NCBI RefSeq assembly: GCF_963662255.1 | Contig: NC_085055.1 | Span: 18,462,704 to 18,526,703 of the forward strand | Source: Cinclus cinclus | Lineage: Eukaryota > Chordata > Aves > Passeriformes > Cinclidae | Length of the DNA: 64,000 nucleotides | Direction: 5' to 3' | Part shown: positions 39,584-51,670 of the stretch, piece by piece | Numbering within the stretch: the stretch's first letter is position 1 | Layout: each line of letters begins with the position of its first letter | Notes under the pieces: model-generated | Databases searched by the model: none | What the model was told of the DNA's origin: nothing | Seen by the model: only the letters and a program-made list of their open reading frames with translations | Made by a program: the position numbers and the translations under genes

Positions 39584-42500
39584 CTGTTTCATTGTGAGAA
39601 TGTGACTTACAGGTCAGAAGTCCGTGCAGAAGATGGATGAACTCAATAGTTTACACTTATTAATTTAGGAATCATTCTGTTTGGAAAATCATCCCATAAA
39701 TGAGCTAATTAACAAAAAAAATGAAAGGTAGAACACCTGGATTATGTATAGATTGTTATGGTATTTTAAATGGGTAGTGCCATACACTGCACATTTATAA
39801 GACAATTACATTTTCAAAAGTACTGTAGCAATCTGTGTAATTAAAGGATTTCACCTACCAGAGAAGAAAAAAGCATGTGGCTGTTTGCTAAGTCATCCTC
39901 TATTTTTCTAGCCTTTATGACAAACAAGAAGTTTGAAACCCTCACGGCTTCATTCAGCTTGCAATTTTTAAGGGGATTCTGAAGGTCAAGACTTAAATTG
40001 ACAGAGTTGTAATTTCTATTTTGGTCCGGTTTTAATTTGGGTAATCCTTCCATTAAATATAGCTATTTATGACATTTGTTAAAAGCCTATGCCACTAATT
40101 TAGCTTAAAAAAAATCTAATGGAGTTGTATTGGAACTTTTCCATAAAATTAATGTTCCAGACTTAATGGATGTCTATGGTATCATTATTAACGGGAATAT
40201 TCCATAAACTAAAACCAGAGTCTTTGAATTGGTGATCTGATACAGTTAGATCGGAACTTATTGGAAGCTGGAGTGATGCCAAAGTACCCAGGAATTCAAT
40301 TTAAACACCTTATGGAGGTTAATGCTTTTATGGTATTTACTTTAATTAGTGTTTTGTTAAATGCTCAATTTCACTCACATACTAAGGCAGGAGCAGTGGC
40401 CAGCCCGTGGGTAAAGAAACTATGAGAGAGGTAAGATAATTTTCCTCTCTCTACATCTGTCAAATACCAGTCTTTTCCATGATTTCTAGGGTTATATTGC
40501 TTTTGGCTGTATTACCACACCACTGAAAATATCACATAAATCCATGCTGAGTATCACAGGTTATTCCGTGGCCAAGCAAAAATGCATCACAAGCCATAGG
40601 CCTCTTCACAAAGTTTTGTTTAAAGATTCACTTCTATCAGTCCACCTTCCTTGACAGTGCAAATATGGACTATAACTAGCCAAAATGCACAGGGTGTTTG
40701 TTTTACCTTCCATTCCACACTGAATTTAAAGTACCCACTTTATCTGGTTAATTACATTATATGTTTTTATCCCATGGGGAAGGAATGGATTGCCACTGAA
40801 GGTAACTCCTACCATAAAAGTGGTTATTCTTTTGCTTTGGGGCTGCTCCCAGGTCAAGAAAATCTGATTCTGTCCCTGTTGACTGCAATAGGTTTAGAAA
40901 CAATTACTCACTCCTTATTTTATCAACAGCAAAAGCACTGAAGCAAAAATAAAATATAAAAATATACCAAACTTGTGTGGTCACTTACAAAGGAATCAGG
41001 AAGAAAAATAAATTGTTGGGCTATGAGAAATTCTGTAACCATGGTATATGTGGGGTGATTGTATTTACCATACCCTTTAGACTCATGTCTGATCCATATG
41101 CAAAAAAAAATGAGCTCCATAAATATTAAACCTTCAAACTGATATAGCAACTTTACATGGCCATTATATTTGGTTTTTTTATGAGAAGATAAAGTATTTC
41201 TGTTATTCCTTCACCTCTGGAGTTGAATTTAATTTAAGATTGATCTACTCGTACCCAGTGACAATGATGATTCCAACAAGAACCAAAATCAAATTCCCTA
41301 CACAGAGAGAGCTCAAAGGGTGATATTCTCTAATGCCATGGCACCCTGAGGCTTTAAAAAGAGGTGTACCCTCATATGAAAAGCAAACTCTGAGCTTTCA
41401 AATGTCACCCAATACAGACAGGTGCCATTATATTCTCTTGTCTTCTGCAGCACCCCTGAACTCAGTAAGCACTTCTTGCAAAACTTTGCAGACAGGCAGG
41501 CAGATGGCTTTGCTTGATTCTCCTTTCAGGGTCACCTTCTTGTGCCCACACCAGACCTCATGCACACACTAACAAGTACAAGGGAGAGGAGAGGAACATC
41601 ATTTACATGCTTGTTCTCAGCACTGAGAGCCCACACAAAGCCACATGTAAGTTGTGGATCTCCCAACGTGGACCTCACCACACTTTACAAGCACAGGGAC
41701 ACTCCTTGAGGGAAGCTGCTCCGTGACCTTCTAGCATTCCTGCATCCCTACCAACAGCACATGATGAAAGAAATGAAATAGTATAAGGCCCCTGTACTAC
41801 AATACAATTCTGAAACAGAAGAATATGCACATAGGCAATAAAAGTGAGTAGCTGATGAAGTCATGATAAAGTTCAAACTCTAACTTATCCCCTAGAAAAT
41901 TATTCACATGCTAGACTCCACATACACTCTGGAATTCCAGTCTTCACAAATAATTTCTCTAGTCTTGATCAAAGCATTGTCCTGTACCCCTTACATACAT
42001 CCAAACAATTAAGGCCATAGCTTTTGCAGAGGACCTGGAATGGCTACTCCATTCATGGTTGTGCAGGGACTATTTACTGAGAAAATATTGTGTAAATATT
42101 TAGATGCCTATCTGATTTTACCAAGAGATACCTACATACACTAGGAATGAGATGCAAGAAAAATAAAAGGGATGCAAAACTTAGAAAGGATACACCTACA
42201 AATTAAGAGAAAAGAAGGAAGCTTTCAAAAACAAAGAAGACATCAAGAAAACTGAACAGCACTTTTTACCAAGAAAACAACAACAAATAAATAAATATAT
42301 GGTATAATAGATAGGTAATGAGAAAAGAAGAGAGGAATAGATTATTAATAGGAAATAGTGAAAAAACCCATAACATAATTTCTATAGAGGAACTTTTATA
42401 CAAAGCAGGATTTATTTTTTCTGGAAGGCTATAAAATTAACTCAATGTTTCAAAAAAATCCCACCCAAAACCTAACCAACCAAAGAAACTCCAACATAAA

Positions 42501-44469
42501 CACTGAAATAAACCTCATCTTCAATTACAGTCCACAAGAAGAACCTCCCAGAATTTTTTTTTTTTTAAATTATTTTTGTTTTCCAAGGTCTGAGCACAGT
42601 GAATCAGAAACATTTCTAAGTCACTGGGAGTAGCTTCAGTCCCAGACCATTTGAGCAGGAATGCAATGATTTACATAATTCTGGAAGGAAAATGGCTAAG
42701 AAAAAATGTGTGAAAGAAACTAATCTGGATCAGATTTTTGGCTGCTGAAAATTAGCTTCTGGAAGCACACTGAAATCTTATTTCTTGACAGGCTCTCTGG
42801 GGACCTCAAAGTAAATGCATTATCCTGTGATTGAGTTTAGAAAGGATGCAATAGTTCCCAGGAAATGGGTATTTGGAAGGGATGGAAACAGGAAGACGCA
42901 TCAGGGATGCATTCACCCAAGTCTTTCGGGCTGTGCCTGCACCTCTGGCCCAGGGTGTCCCTGCTGCCTTATCCAGAGAGCTCCAGCTGTCCTTGATAAG
43001 GGGACTGCAGAGCAGCAGCACTGTCACAGCTTGGCTTCAGCTTGTGCTACCTGTGGCCACAACCTGCTCCCAGCCTGTGCCGAGTTCCATGGTGCTGGAC
43101 CATTGCAGGGGCCAGAAAGAACGTGAGCAGAAGCAAGAACAGCTGCAAGAAAAATTAGGAAATTCTCAGGTAAAACTCAGGCTCATCCACCACTGCTGGC
43201 TCCTTCTATAAAGGAATGCAACACCTACAGTTTAAGGTACCTTTCCTTTAGTCATTCCTACTGGCAGTTTTTTGATGCCTGAACAGCTCTCAGCCCAAGG
43301 ATTTGACCAGAAGAATGTCAAATACAATTCTGCTCTAAGATCCATCTGGTACTAGACCTACAACATGGTTTCAGTAACAGGAGCTAATCCCACAATTTTT
43401 TAAGTGACCTAAAGGTCTGAAGATATTTTCTCAGTTTAGTATTTAAAAGTACTTTAACATTTGCATTTCAATCCTCATGTTCACTAGCCCAGTGCTCTTA
43501 CAAGACAGAAAGATGCTTTTTAGCCACACATGGGATCTTATAGCTTCAAACAAACAGCAATCTGACAGCTCAGTGCCAGGATACAGAAATATTGCACTTT
43601 AGAAGCAGGATACTGGACACAGCAGGCAATTGCCACATCAGTGCCTTTTATTACAATGAGAACTGTCCTTACTTGAAATACCTCGACTTTTATGGGACAG
43701 AGCAGCAGCTAAGTGCTTAGGCAAGGCTGTAATGTTTTCTTCTAAACACTGGCTGAGAGCCAGCAATCTTATGGCAGAGAGCAGTAGTTTAGTGTGGTGT
43801 ATTTCTACCTATTGACCCAAAGACTGTCTGCTCCAGCCATAACTTGAACAGGATTACATCCTTCCTCCTCTGTGAAAATGGGGAAGTACATAAAACCCTT
43901 ACCAGGCTGAAGAAATAGATTCATTTCCTTGCCAGGTTTCTTCAACCAGGATGAGCAGACCGGTCCAGATGAGATTGGCCCATGCCAGGGGCTCACTAGA
44001 AGGGCTTGAAGCAAGCAGGGAAGGAGCTGGTGCCCTGGATGGCATTGATATTGCTTGAGGCATGGCACCTCTGGGGCAACAGAGAAAATGGCAATAATTT
44101 CTCATACCCTCATACGTGTATGGTCCCACCCTTCCAGGAAGGGCACAGGAATGTAACAGAGGCCAAGCAGGCAGTGCACATATCAGCACAGCACACAAAT
44201 GGCACAGTGGGGCTGAAAAGACACTCGAGGACAAGTGTTAATAGGATGCCTGCTACCCTGTGGCACTGTAACCTGGCAGCCCACACTCCAACTCTTGGCT
44301 TCTTGGGGAGATTATGTTTAAAATATTCAGCCCCTTAAAGCACACAAAAATCCATGCCCTGCTGGTGGCCTTCTTGTAGGTTTTGATATTAGCAATGGTG
44401 ATTTGGCCCTGGGCAGGGGATATTAAAGCAACCCTTGTAATCTGGATGTCAGGGAACAACAGAGGCTGG

Positions 44470-44483
44470 AAAAAAAAAAAAAA
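44470..44483 (+). repeat. Poly(A) tract
   Basis: Fourteen A on the plus strand. On the minus strand this gives T14 followed by CCAG, a textbook-looking polypyrimidine tract and splice acceptor. Use as an acceptor is not supported by anything else seen. Confidence 0.85.
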
Positions 44484-46960
44484 TCTTCCTCCAGTTAGAC
44501 AAAATATATCTAATCCCATAATACTTGGTATGAGACGTTTGGCAGGTATCCCAGAGTGAAGGACAGAGCTGATCAATATTAAACATTCACCAGAAAGAGA
44601 AGCAAGCCAGCAAGAAAAAATATAGAAGGTTGCCTTTATTTTGAGAGAACGGGGAGTACTCAAGTTAAAGGAAAGAGTTCCTATGTGGACTAACTCAGCT
44701 AAATGCAATTTTTTCCTTTGGATAGTAAGACTTTTGAACATGATAAACACGAATTTCTACCTGACTGTCTTGAGCTTCTCCAGAATACAGCCTTTGCCAA
44801 AGCACTTCAAATTCCACAGCTTAAATATGACATTCTTTTTAAGAAACAACTCTACAGGTACTCTTTTAGTAAGGTTACGATATAGATTTTCTTCCATATC
44901 CTTTGTGCCAAAGAGAAGTAGAAAAAAACATAGAAACCTGTTCCATGGAACTTTAAAACTTGACAAAGGAAGGAAAGTGAAATGAATCAATTAAAGAAAA
45001 ATGCATCAAGTTGGTTTATACCAGAAATGTGAAGTTTTTCAAGTGCTACTCCAAGAATTCCATTCAATAGCATAATTTCTTAATTCATTCACACAAAGAC
45101 ACAATATGCTGTGTGCCATTCTAAATCCCCAGGACTGTTTATGATGCCCATCACAATTAAGTTCATCTGTGCTTTGAATTTAATTCTCTATTCCTTAGGC
45201 TTTTGAGCTTCTCATTCAAGCAAGCCAATTCAGAACAGGTCTGTACGTCTTAAGAATTGCTTTGGCATGGAACTGTTTTCAGACAAGAGCTAAAAGGAGA
45301 GGTAATATAAATAAATACTAAATCAGGTGCTACAAAGTTGGTTTGCGAATCTCTTAATGTTCCACCTGACTTTCTACACTTCATTTTTTATGCCCTCGAT
45401 TTAAGGTAGAACCTGAGGTTTTCTTACATGCCTCTAATCCCACTCTTTCTAGTGCTTTAGATGCCAGACTCACATATTTCAGATGTGTACCTTGCATGCA
45501 AAAGAAAGAATATTCAAATACCTCTTCAGAATGTCAGCCAAGCATATTTCCCTTCAAACTCATCAGTTCATGCTGCTTCTCTTGTACTCCTCCTGACTGA
45601 AATGCACTCCACTTCATTTGAGCTTCTCAAAGAGTGACAGGAAAACCTGGAGTCTCTCTTACCTTGTGAGGACAGGAATGAGAGGCAAACCTGTTGTTGC
45701 AAGGAACAATCTCACAATTTCCTCTCCATTAATGTTTTTGTAAGTTTTTGCATAATACTTTTGACTTCCCTGCTCACACTTGCCCAGTAAAGGGAGCCAA
45801 ATGAGAAGGCATGACCCAGACCCCAGACAACTTTATGTACCTGTCCTCTGTACACAGAATCTTGTTTCTATTCACCTCACTTGAGGTAAATTTTCTTGCA
45901 GGGGGTAATGACGCTCATGTCCTTAATCCTACAACTCCTGTGTTGAGGTAAGCTTCAGCAGAAGCCTTAAGAACCCTCTGCCATCTACTAAGAAGGTCAC
46001 TTTATAGGAGAGAAAGATTCTGAACTAGTAACAAGTAAAAGACACTTACCTAGCTTTCCTGTGTTTCCTATCGCCACTTAATTTTATTACAGCAGGGAAG
46101 AAGTAGAAACCCATCAATAACTTCTTTAATCACATAGGAATGGAGACAAGTGAATGTAAATTAATAGATGCTGCACAGTTCCAAAGAAATCTTAAAGAAA
46201 TGAGGTGGAATCCTGATAAATTTTGTTGTTTTATATCTTGGTGAATGATAGCTCTGGGAACAAAATTCCAGCAAGATTTTTCAGCTAGTCAAAATGGATG
46301 TTTATAATTATGAAACAAAGTGAGTTTTAATTTGATTTTCTCAAAATAGAAAATAGAACATAAATACAAACTTGCATGGGAGATACTGGAGAGAGAAAAT
46401 AAATCATGATTGTTTACAAAGACTGCAAAAAGACTAGGATATTTTAACATATGCTCATTTTCAGGACTTAAGAGGCAAGAGATTATTATTGACATTACCT
46501 GTAGAAATAATAGAGGGGATATTGGACACTTTAATCAAAGACCCTTCTAACCCCCATATTCTTGCTTCACCTGAACAGAAAAAAAAAATCATAGCCTGAT
46601 ATAATCATATTCATAGTGCTAATTGATGAAATAGCTGCACAAATACCACATGGAACTTCAGAATTTAAAACAAAACAATTAACACTACCTAGAGACACTT
46701 TATATAGCAGAAATATATCCTGCTCCTCCAAGATTTTTGCCTTTTCCAGTACTAACAGTTAATCAATTTGCTCTTTTAGGTTCCATGGCATTCCATTCAG
46801 CTATGGAGCACTATCACAACTCACAGATAAATTGGACAAGGCCTCTGTAAAACAAAACACCTGCTCTGTCACTTCAAGAGTCCCTCATTGTGTGGCATAG
46901 CTAATACTGACTGCAGCTAGTACCTGAACAGCCTACTGAGTCCGTGTTACAGCAGACCTC

Positions 46961-47497
46961 TCACTGGGGGCAGAAATGAGCCAAACACAGACTCTCATTC
47001 AACAAAGGAGTGAAAAGCAGTCCTGGTTTCTTCTTCTTCACAGCTTTGCCATCCTGACTCTGACTACAGCAAGCTGCTACTGCAGGGTCCAGCTGCAGAC
47101 TCTGACTGCTGGATGTTTCCTGCTGGACTGTGACTGCAAGTCTTGGTGTGCAGAATCTGAGCACAGCTTTCACCCAGCTCAGCCACGGCTGCAGGCTCTG
47201 ACTCCATCAGACCCAGACTGACCTCATAGCAGGTCTTTTACTGCAGCAACTCACCTCTCTTCCTTGCTTTTTTCTTCTTTGTGTCTCCCTGCATCGTTCC
47301 TTCTTCCTCAGGGCTCCACTACCTCCTCCAGCTCCTCTTCCTCAAAGGTCCCTGACCAGCCAGCCCCACCCCTTTTATTCACACTGATCTTTATTAGTCA
47401 CTGCTGTGACCCATTAAGGGCAAGGCTGTCCCTCTTCTTTGGTAATTAGTACAACTGTGACTTATCAGGGGTGAGGTTGCCTGTAATCACCTCTACA
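46961..47497 (-). mobile_element. Second LTR-like element (same family as 15001-15495)
   Basis: On the minus strand, a purine-rich stretch (about 47504-47518) precedes TGTTGGTGTAGAGG, a typical TG start for an LTR. A U3-like region follows with a GGGACAGCCTTGCC block (plus-strand GGCAAGGCTGTC near 47420) and a CACAGTTGTACTAATTA block, both matching the element at 15001-15495 in order. A TATA-like GAATAAAAGGGG lies at plus 47369-47380. A degenerate polyadenylation region (AGTAAAAGACC) lies near 47233-47243, at a position like that of AATAAA in the first copy. The rest contains imperfect repeats of GACTCTGACT-like units on the plus strand. The left end is uncertain, and no retroviral gene is recognised next to it. 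Confidence 0.45.
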
Positions 47498-48324
47498 CCA
47501 ACAATTCTACTCCATTCCCATTACTTGCCTGGGTCCTTAAGGCTTCTGAATATCTAAGAAAGATTCTCTAGCTTTCTTGGAGGATCTCTAGTTTCCAGTT
47601 GTGACTACTGTCATCAGTACTGAAGGTTTGTCTTACTGTTAAGGGCCACTTTAGGAGCTGAAGTTTAAGGTCCCAGCAAGTAGCTTGAGCAGGACAAGGT
47701 ACACCCAGTCTCCTGAGCTCTTAGCTATAAGTCTTTCTGTGGAAGCCAACGAGAACCTTAAAACTTGCTATGAACACAGGCAAAAGCAACAAAAGGGCTG
47801 GATAAAGGTGTCACTATAGGATTTCCTAGATCTTTTCATGTCTGTTCTCTCAAAGTAAGGTGGGCTGTATGTTCAAGTTTACAAGTGTAGTAAGGAAGTA
47901 CAGCTGGTAGCATTTTGGAACCAGAACCTGGAGAATGCCTGTGAGAAATTCACACAACAGCCCCAATCAACCTGACATGTTACCTTTTAACATAAGATGG
48001 GTAAAGTCACAGTCTGCTGCGATCACCAGTCACTTCTCAGCCTCCTGGGATGTTAATTGCAGTCAAGGGGCCAAAAGCAGCTTGACTGCTCTTGTAGGGC
48101 TGATAAGAGACCAGCAACATGTTCTTCCCAGAGAGCTCCAGTTTTTATGAATCTCTCTCTTTGGCGCTAAACAGTTCTCCTGGGAACAGTTTTAACCAGC
48201 TATGCAGTTACACCTTGGCTTAGGAAGCAAAGAATTGTAGACAGGAAACAGAAATTTGTGCATACCTTCAGGAACTCATAATAACAACAATGCCAAAACT
48301 TCAGAAACTGTATGGCAGACTTAA

Positions 48325-48357
48325 GCTTAGGCAAATTAGACTTTGCTTAGGCAAATT
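48325..48357 (+). repeat. 13-bp direct repeat, period 20
   Basis: GCTTAGGCAAATT occurs at 48325-48337 and 48345-48357, separated by AGACTTT. It is a small imperfect tandem duplication. Confidence 0.85.
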
Positions 48358-49734
48358 CGGCATTAGAAATTTAAGTTCCACTTTTCTTAAATCTGCAAAC
48401 TTCTGACAAACTCTGTCAGAGCCTTGAACTTTGTGATGAACAGCAGGATGATCCATGCTTCATTTATCCTCTTGTCTTCATTCTCATTAGTACACAGCAT
48501 ACGAAAATTTAACTGCAATGGTTATGTCATATGCAAAACAAAAAGTTTTGCAAACAGAAGGAAAATCCTACCCTTTGGAAAAGTTCTTTCAAGTAATTAA
48601 ATCGGCTGAGATTACTATTTTAATCTCACAAAAAAGAAACATAAAAATGGATTTATGCTTCTCCCTGCAATGTATGGAAAATACCAGACTGTTTTCTCCC
48701 CAGCACAGCTCTCTTGAGACCTTAATCACTCTTGCAGAAAACCTTGTTTTTTGTGCTTAGTAGACTTCCACTTTCCTAGGAACCTCTCTTCCACCTGCAT
48801 TCCTGATATTGCACAGATTCCAGCTCCTGGAGCTGAATTGCAAAATTCCTTCCATTCCTGAGGGACCACTGACTGCAGCCCCATTAGCCACTATCTTTGG
48901 AAATATCTGCAGATCCCTCGAAGCACTTCAGAGCTGCATTTGGCAGCAGCACTTAAGGGTCTTCACACAGTTCTGGAGCACAATTTCTTTAACCACAAAG
49001 CCATACACTTTGCAGTGTCTCTCCACAGCCTTAAATTCTCTACTTCAGCTCACAGCAGACCTGGGTAGATTCCTGCAGAAAAGGTGAAATCTGTTCCCAG
49101 CTGATTACCAAGATCTTGGCCACTGGGCCATTCTGGCCTTTTGAATTCCCATTAAGAAAGTTGTGTGGCTGTCAGAAATCAAGTTGATTACATTAGGTGA
49201 AATACATGGAACATTCCTACAGCTCTGTTATCAAGAGAATCTCATCTATGTATTGCCCTTGAGAATTTGCAACCAGTTATTCCTGAGATATATTGTTTGG
49301 GTCAGTTGCTGATAATTAAGTATTTAATTGGCATCACAGAAAAATGTGCAGCATGTGCCAGCTGTGCACTAAATATATTCCAGTACTTGGGATATTTTGT
49401 TAATAAGTTCATTTTTCTTCTTAACACAACTGATCATGATAGACAGAATTGTGGTGTATTTTGGACCTATCAATATCAGGACCTCTTGGAAATTCTGCCA
49501 GATTTTGCCCACTAGTGTCTGAGCACATCAACCCATCTACTAATTTCTTGGGCTTTAATATGTGAATAAATGGAAGAAGTTTCTGGTTTACTCTGAATCC
49601 CTCCTCCATTGTAGAGCCACTTTTTGTTCCACCTTCTTTCCCAACAAAAAGTGAATGTGGGTTTTGCTTGTTCGGCATTTTAAACTGAACTCATTACTCA
49701 GGTGGTGTCTTTGGAGGGGGAATAGTTAATTCTT

Positions 49735-49766
49735 AAAAAAGAGAAGGAGGGAAAGAGAGAGGAAAG
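49735..49766 (+). repeat. Homopurine tract
   Basis: Thirty-two consecutive purines, starting A6 and continuing as mixed GA and GGA units. Such tracts can form triplex DNA. It also resembles a retroviral polypurine primer site, but no LTR start is seen after it. Confidence 0.8.
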
Positions 49767-51655
49767 TGCAAGAGTAAAGGAGGGAGCGTTCTGCTTTGCA
49801 AATGATTGCACCACTGTGTGGAAGTGAAGTTACCAGCTTGTATGTATTCTTAGATATATAGATACCTAAATAAAATAAAACCTTAAGTTTTCAAAAACCA
49901 AATATAATTTGGGCCTAATTTATTTGCAGCATACTACTAGAGACACCGAAGAATGAACTAATATGTTCTGAATTTCTGATGAAAATCTTAGCTTATTAGC
50001 CAAGAACAGAAAACAGAAAAGAAACATATTTAACACATCTGTAAATCAGGATGACACATGCAGTCACTGAATCCATTCCAGTTCATTGAGTGCCACCTTG
50101 GTTCCAGCTATTCTGTGTACTAGTTGCTTATTTACTCTCTGATCTAATGTAATATCTTTCCCTGTCTAAAGCTCTGGAATGGTCAAACCACAGCAACTTA
50201 TCCAGTTTTTGAACACAGGCCAAAATTATTATTGATCAAAAGATGCTTATAATACTTAATAATCTTCAATAATTAAACAACAGTGCTACATTATTTTCCA
50301 GTGTAATACTTTGATGGGTAAATCAAATTTAAAAACCCAAGGTGAAAGAGTAGCGCTTAGGCTAAATGTTACTGCCTGATCACACCATTTATTTTTAAAA
50401 AGATTTTTTCATATTAGTCACCCTTTGTTCTGCAAACTCAGAAACATCTGTTTTCCTACTCAGATGTGTCAAGGTATCTGAAGCAGTAAGATAACAACTC
50501 TCTTTAGGCACTTTAAAAATGATTGAACATTAATGGAAGTTACTAAATACCTGATATTTTGTAAATATCATAAATACTTGTTCCAGAATAAAGAGACTTG
50601 TAGTTTATCCTACTTTAAACTAGTTTTTGCAGAAGATTAGAAGGGATGAAACTGCATTCATTACATCTTCTAGATTTTTATCTGAGTATTTCTAAATGTT
50701 TTGGTCTGTGGTTAACCAGACAAAATATGCTATATTTTGGGTCAAAATAAGGAAACATAACTGAGGCTAAGTTAACTTTTAATGATTTAGATCCTTAATA
50801 TAGTTCAGACAAATACATATAATTAAACTAATTTACACCCTATAAGAATCTGAGCAGAGACTCTGAAATGGCAACTCTGAATCAGCACAGGTAAATGTAC
50901 AGGGGTATGAAATACCCACCTAAAGAGAAAGGGATTGTGATTTCCATCTGCCTGAACAAGGCTCCTACAAAGCTGTTTTTTGCAGTATTAGTTTCATGTT
51001 TCCTTCTCACTGCAGGTTGCACACTGATTATATGTTTCTTTCCAAATATTGAATGAACTGCTGGAATTTGGTCAGATGCTTGATGCATTTGCTGGTCCAG
51101 CAAAATGAGTTGAATATGATCAACACAGAACTCTCTTTTGCTTTACATTTTCATTGCTCGAAGGTCTTCCAACTAGAAAGGTGGCTTGTCATCTATTTAG
51201 TTTTGATTTCTTTAGGGTTGGACTGACTTTTCTTCTGCCTGACTGGAAAAGGATGCATCAAGGCATATTTCTGAAATCAGAGGATATGTACATTACCATA
51301 AAGCAGTAAGTACATAGCCAGCAAGAGCATTCCAGGTGCAGAATAAAGAGCACAGTGGGAAGCAGCTATAAGCGGATCTTATAGGATCATTTCTTTTCCT
51401 ACACCATTCGGTGTCAAAAATTGTTCTCCTGGCAGTTTGTCAGAGGGCATGTTAGGATGATGTGTTCTCCAAAGAACCTAGAAAAATAAAAGGTCTGCTT
51501 CACAACAATTTTATTTGGCAGATGTAATTTAAAATATTTGCATGTGAGAGATTTGGTCTAAGGACAAGAAGGAAATGCTATCAATCAACTTAGTGCCTGG
51601 CAGACAATAATACTTCTCGCTTTCTTCTTTTTTATTATTATTTTTTCTTTATACA

Positions 51656-51670
51656 TATATATATATATAT
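51656..51670 (+). repeat. (AT)n microsatellite
   Basis: A short uninterrupted AT dinucleotide run following ATAC. Likely polymorphic. Confidence 0.85.

Larger units (their letters stand above)
32706..46960. other. Non-coding unique sequence
   Basis: About 14 kb with no recognisable gene. Visible items are A-rich blocks at 34338-34371, three diverged 15-bp tandem units at 35771-35815, G11 at 38051-38061, a GC-rich inverted-repeat patch at 39340-39500, a TCC repeat near 39563-39583 and A14 at 44470-44483. The segment 42870-43110 is moderately GC-rich and carries a 112-codon open frame without any motif I can name. The longest open frame of the window (44253-44750, minus, 165 codons) lies here and is treated as non-coding for lack of family evidence. 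The segment 39640-40380 is complex AT-rich DNA that could be conserved. Confidence 0.6.

Noticed and set aside
47498..49700. Retroviral internal genes next to the second LTR-like element
   Set aside because: I looked for reverse transcriptase, protease and envelope motifs in the open frames of both strands and recognised none.
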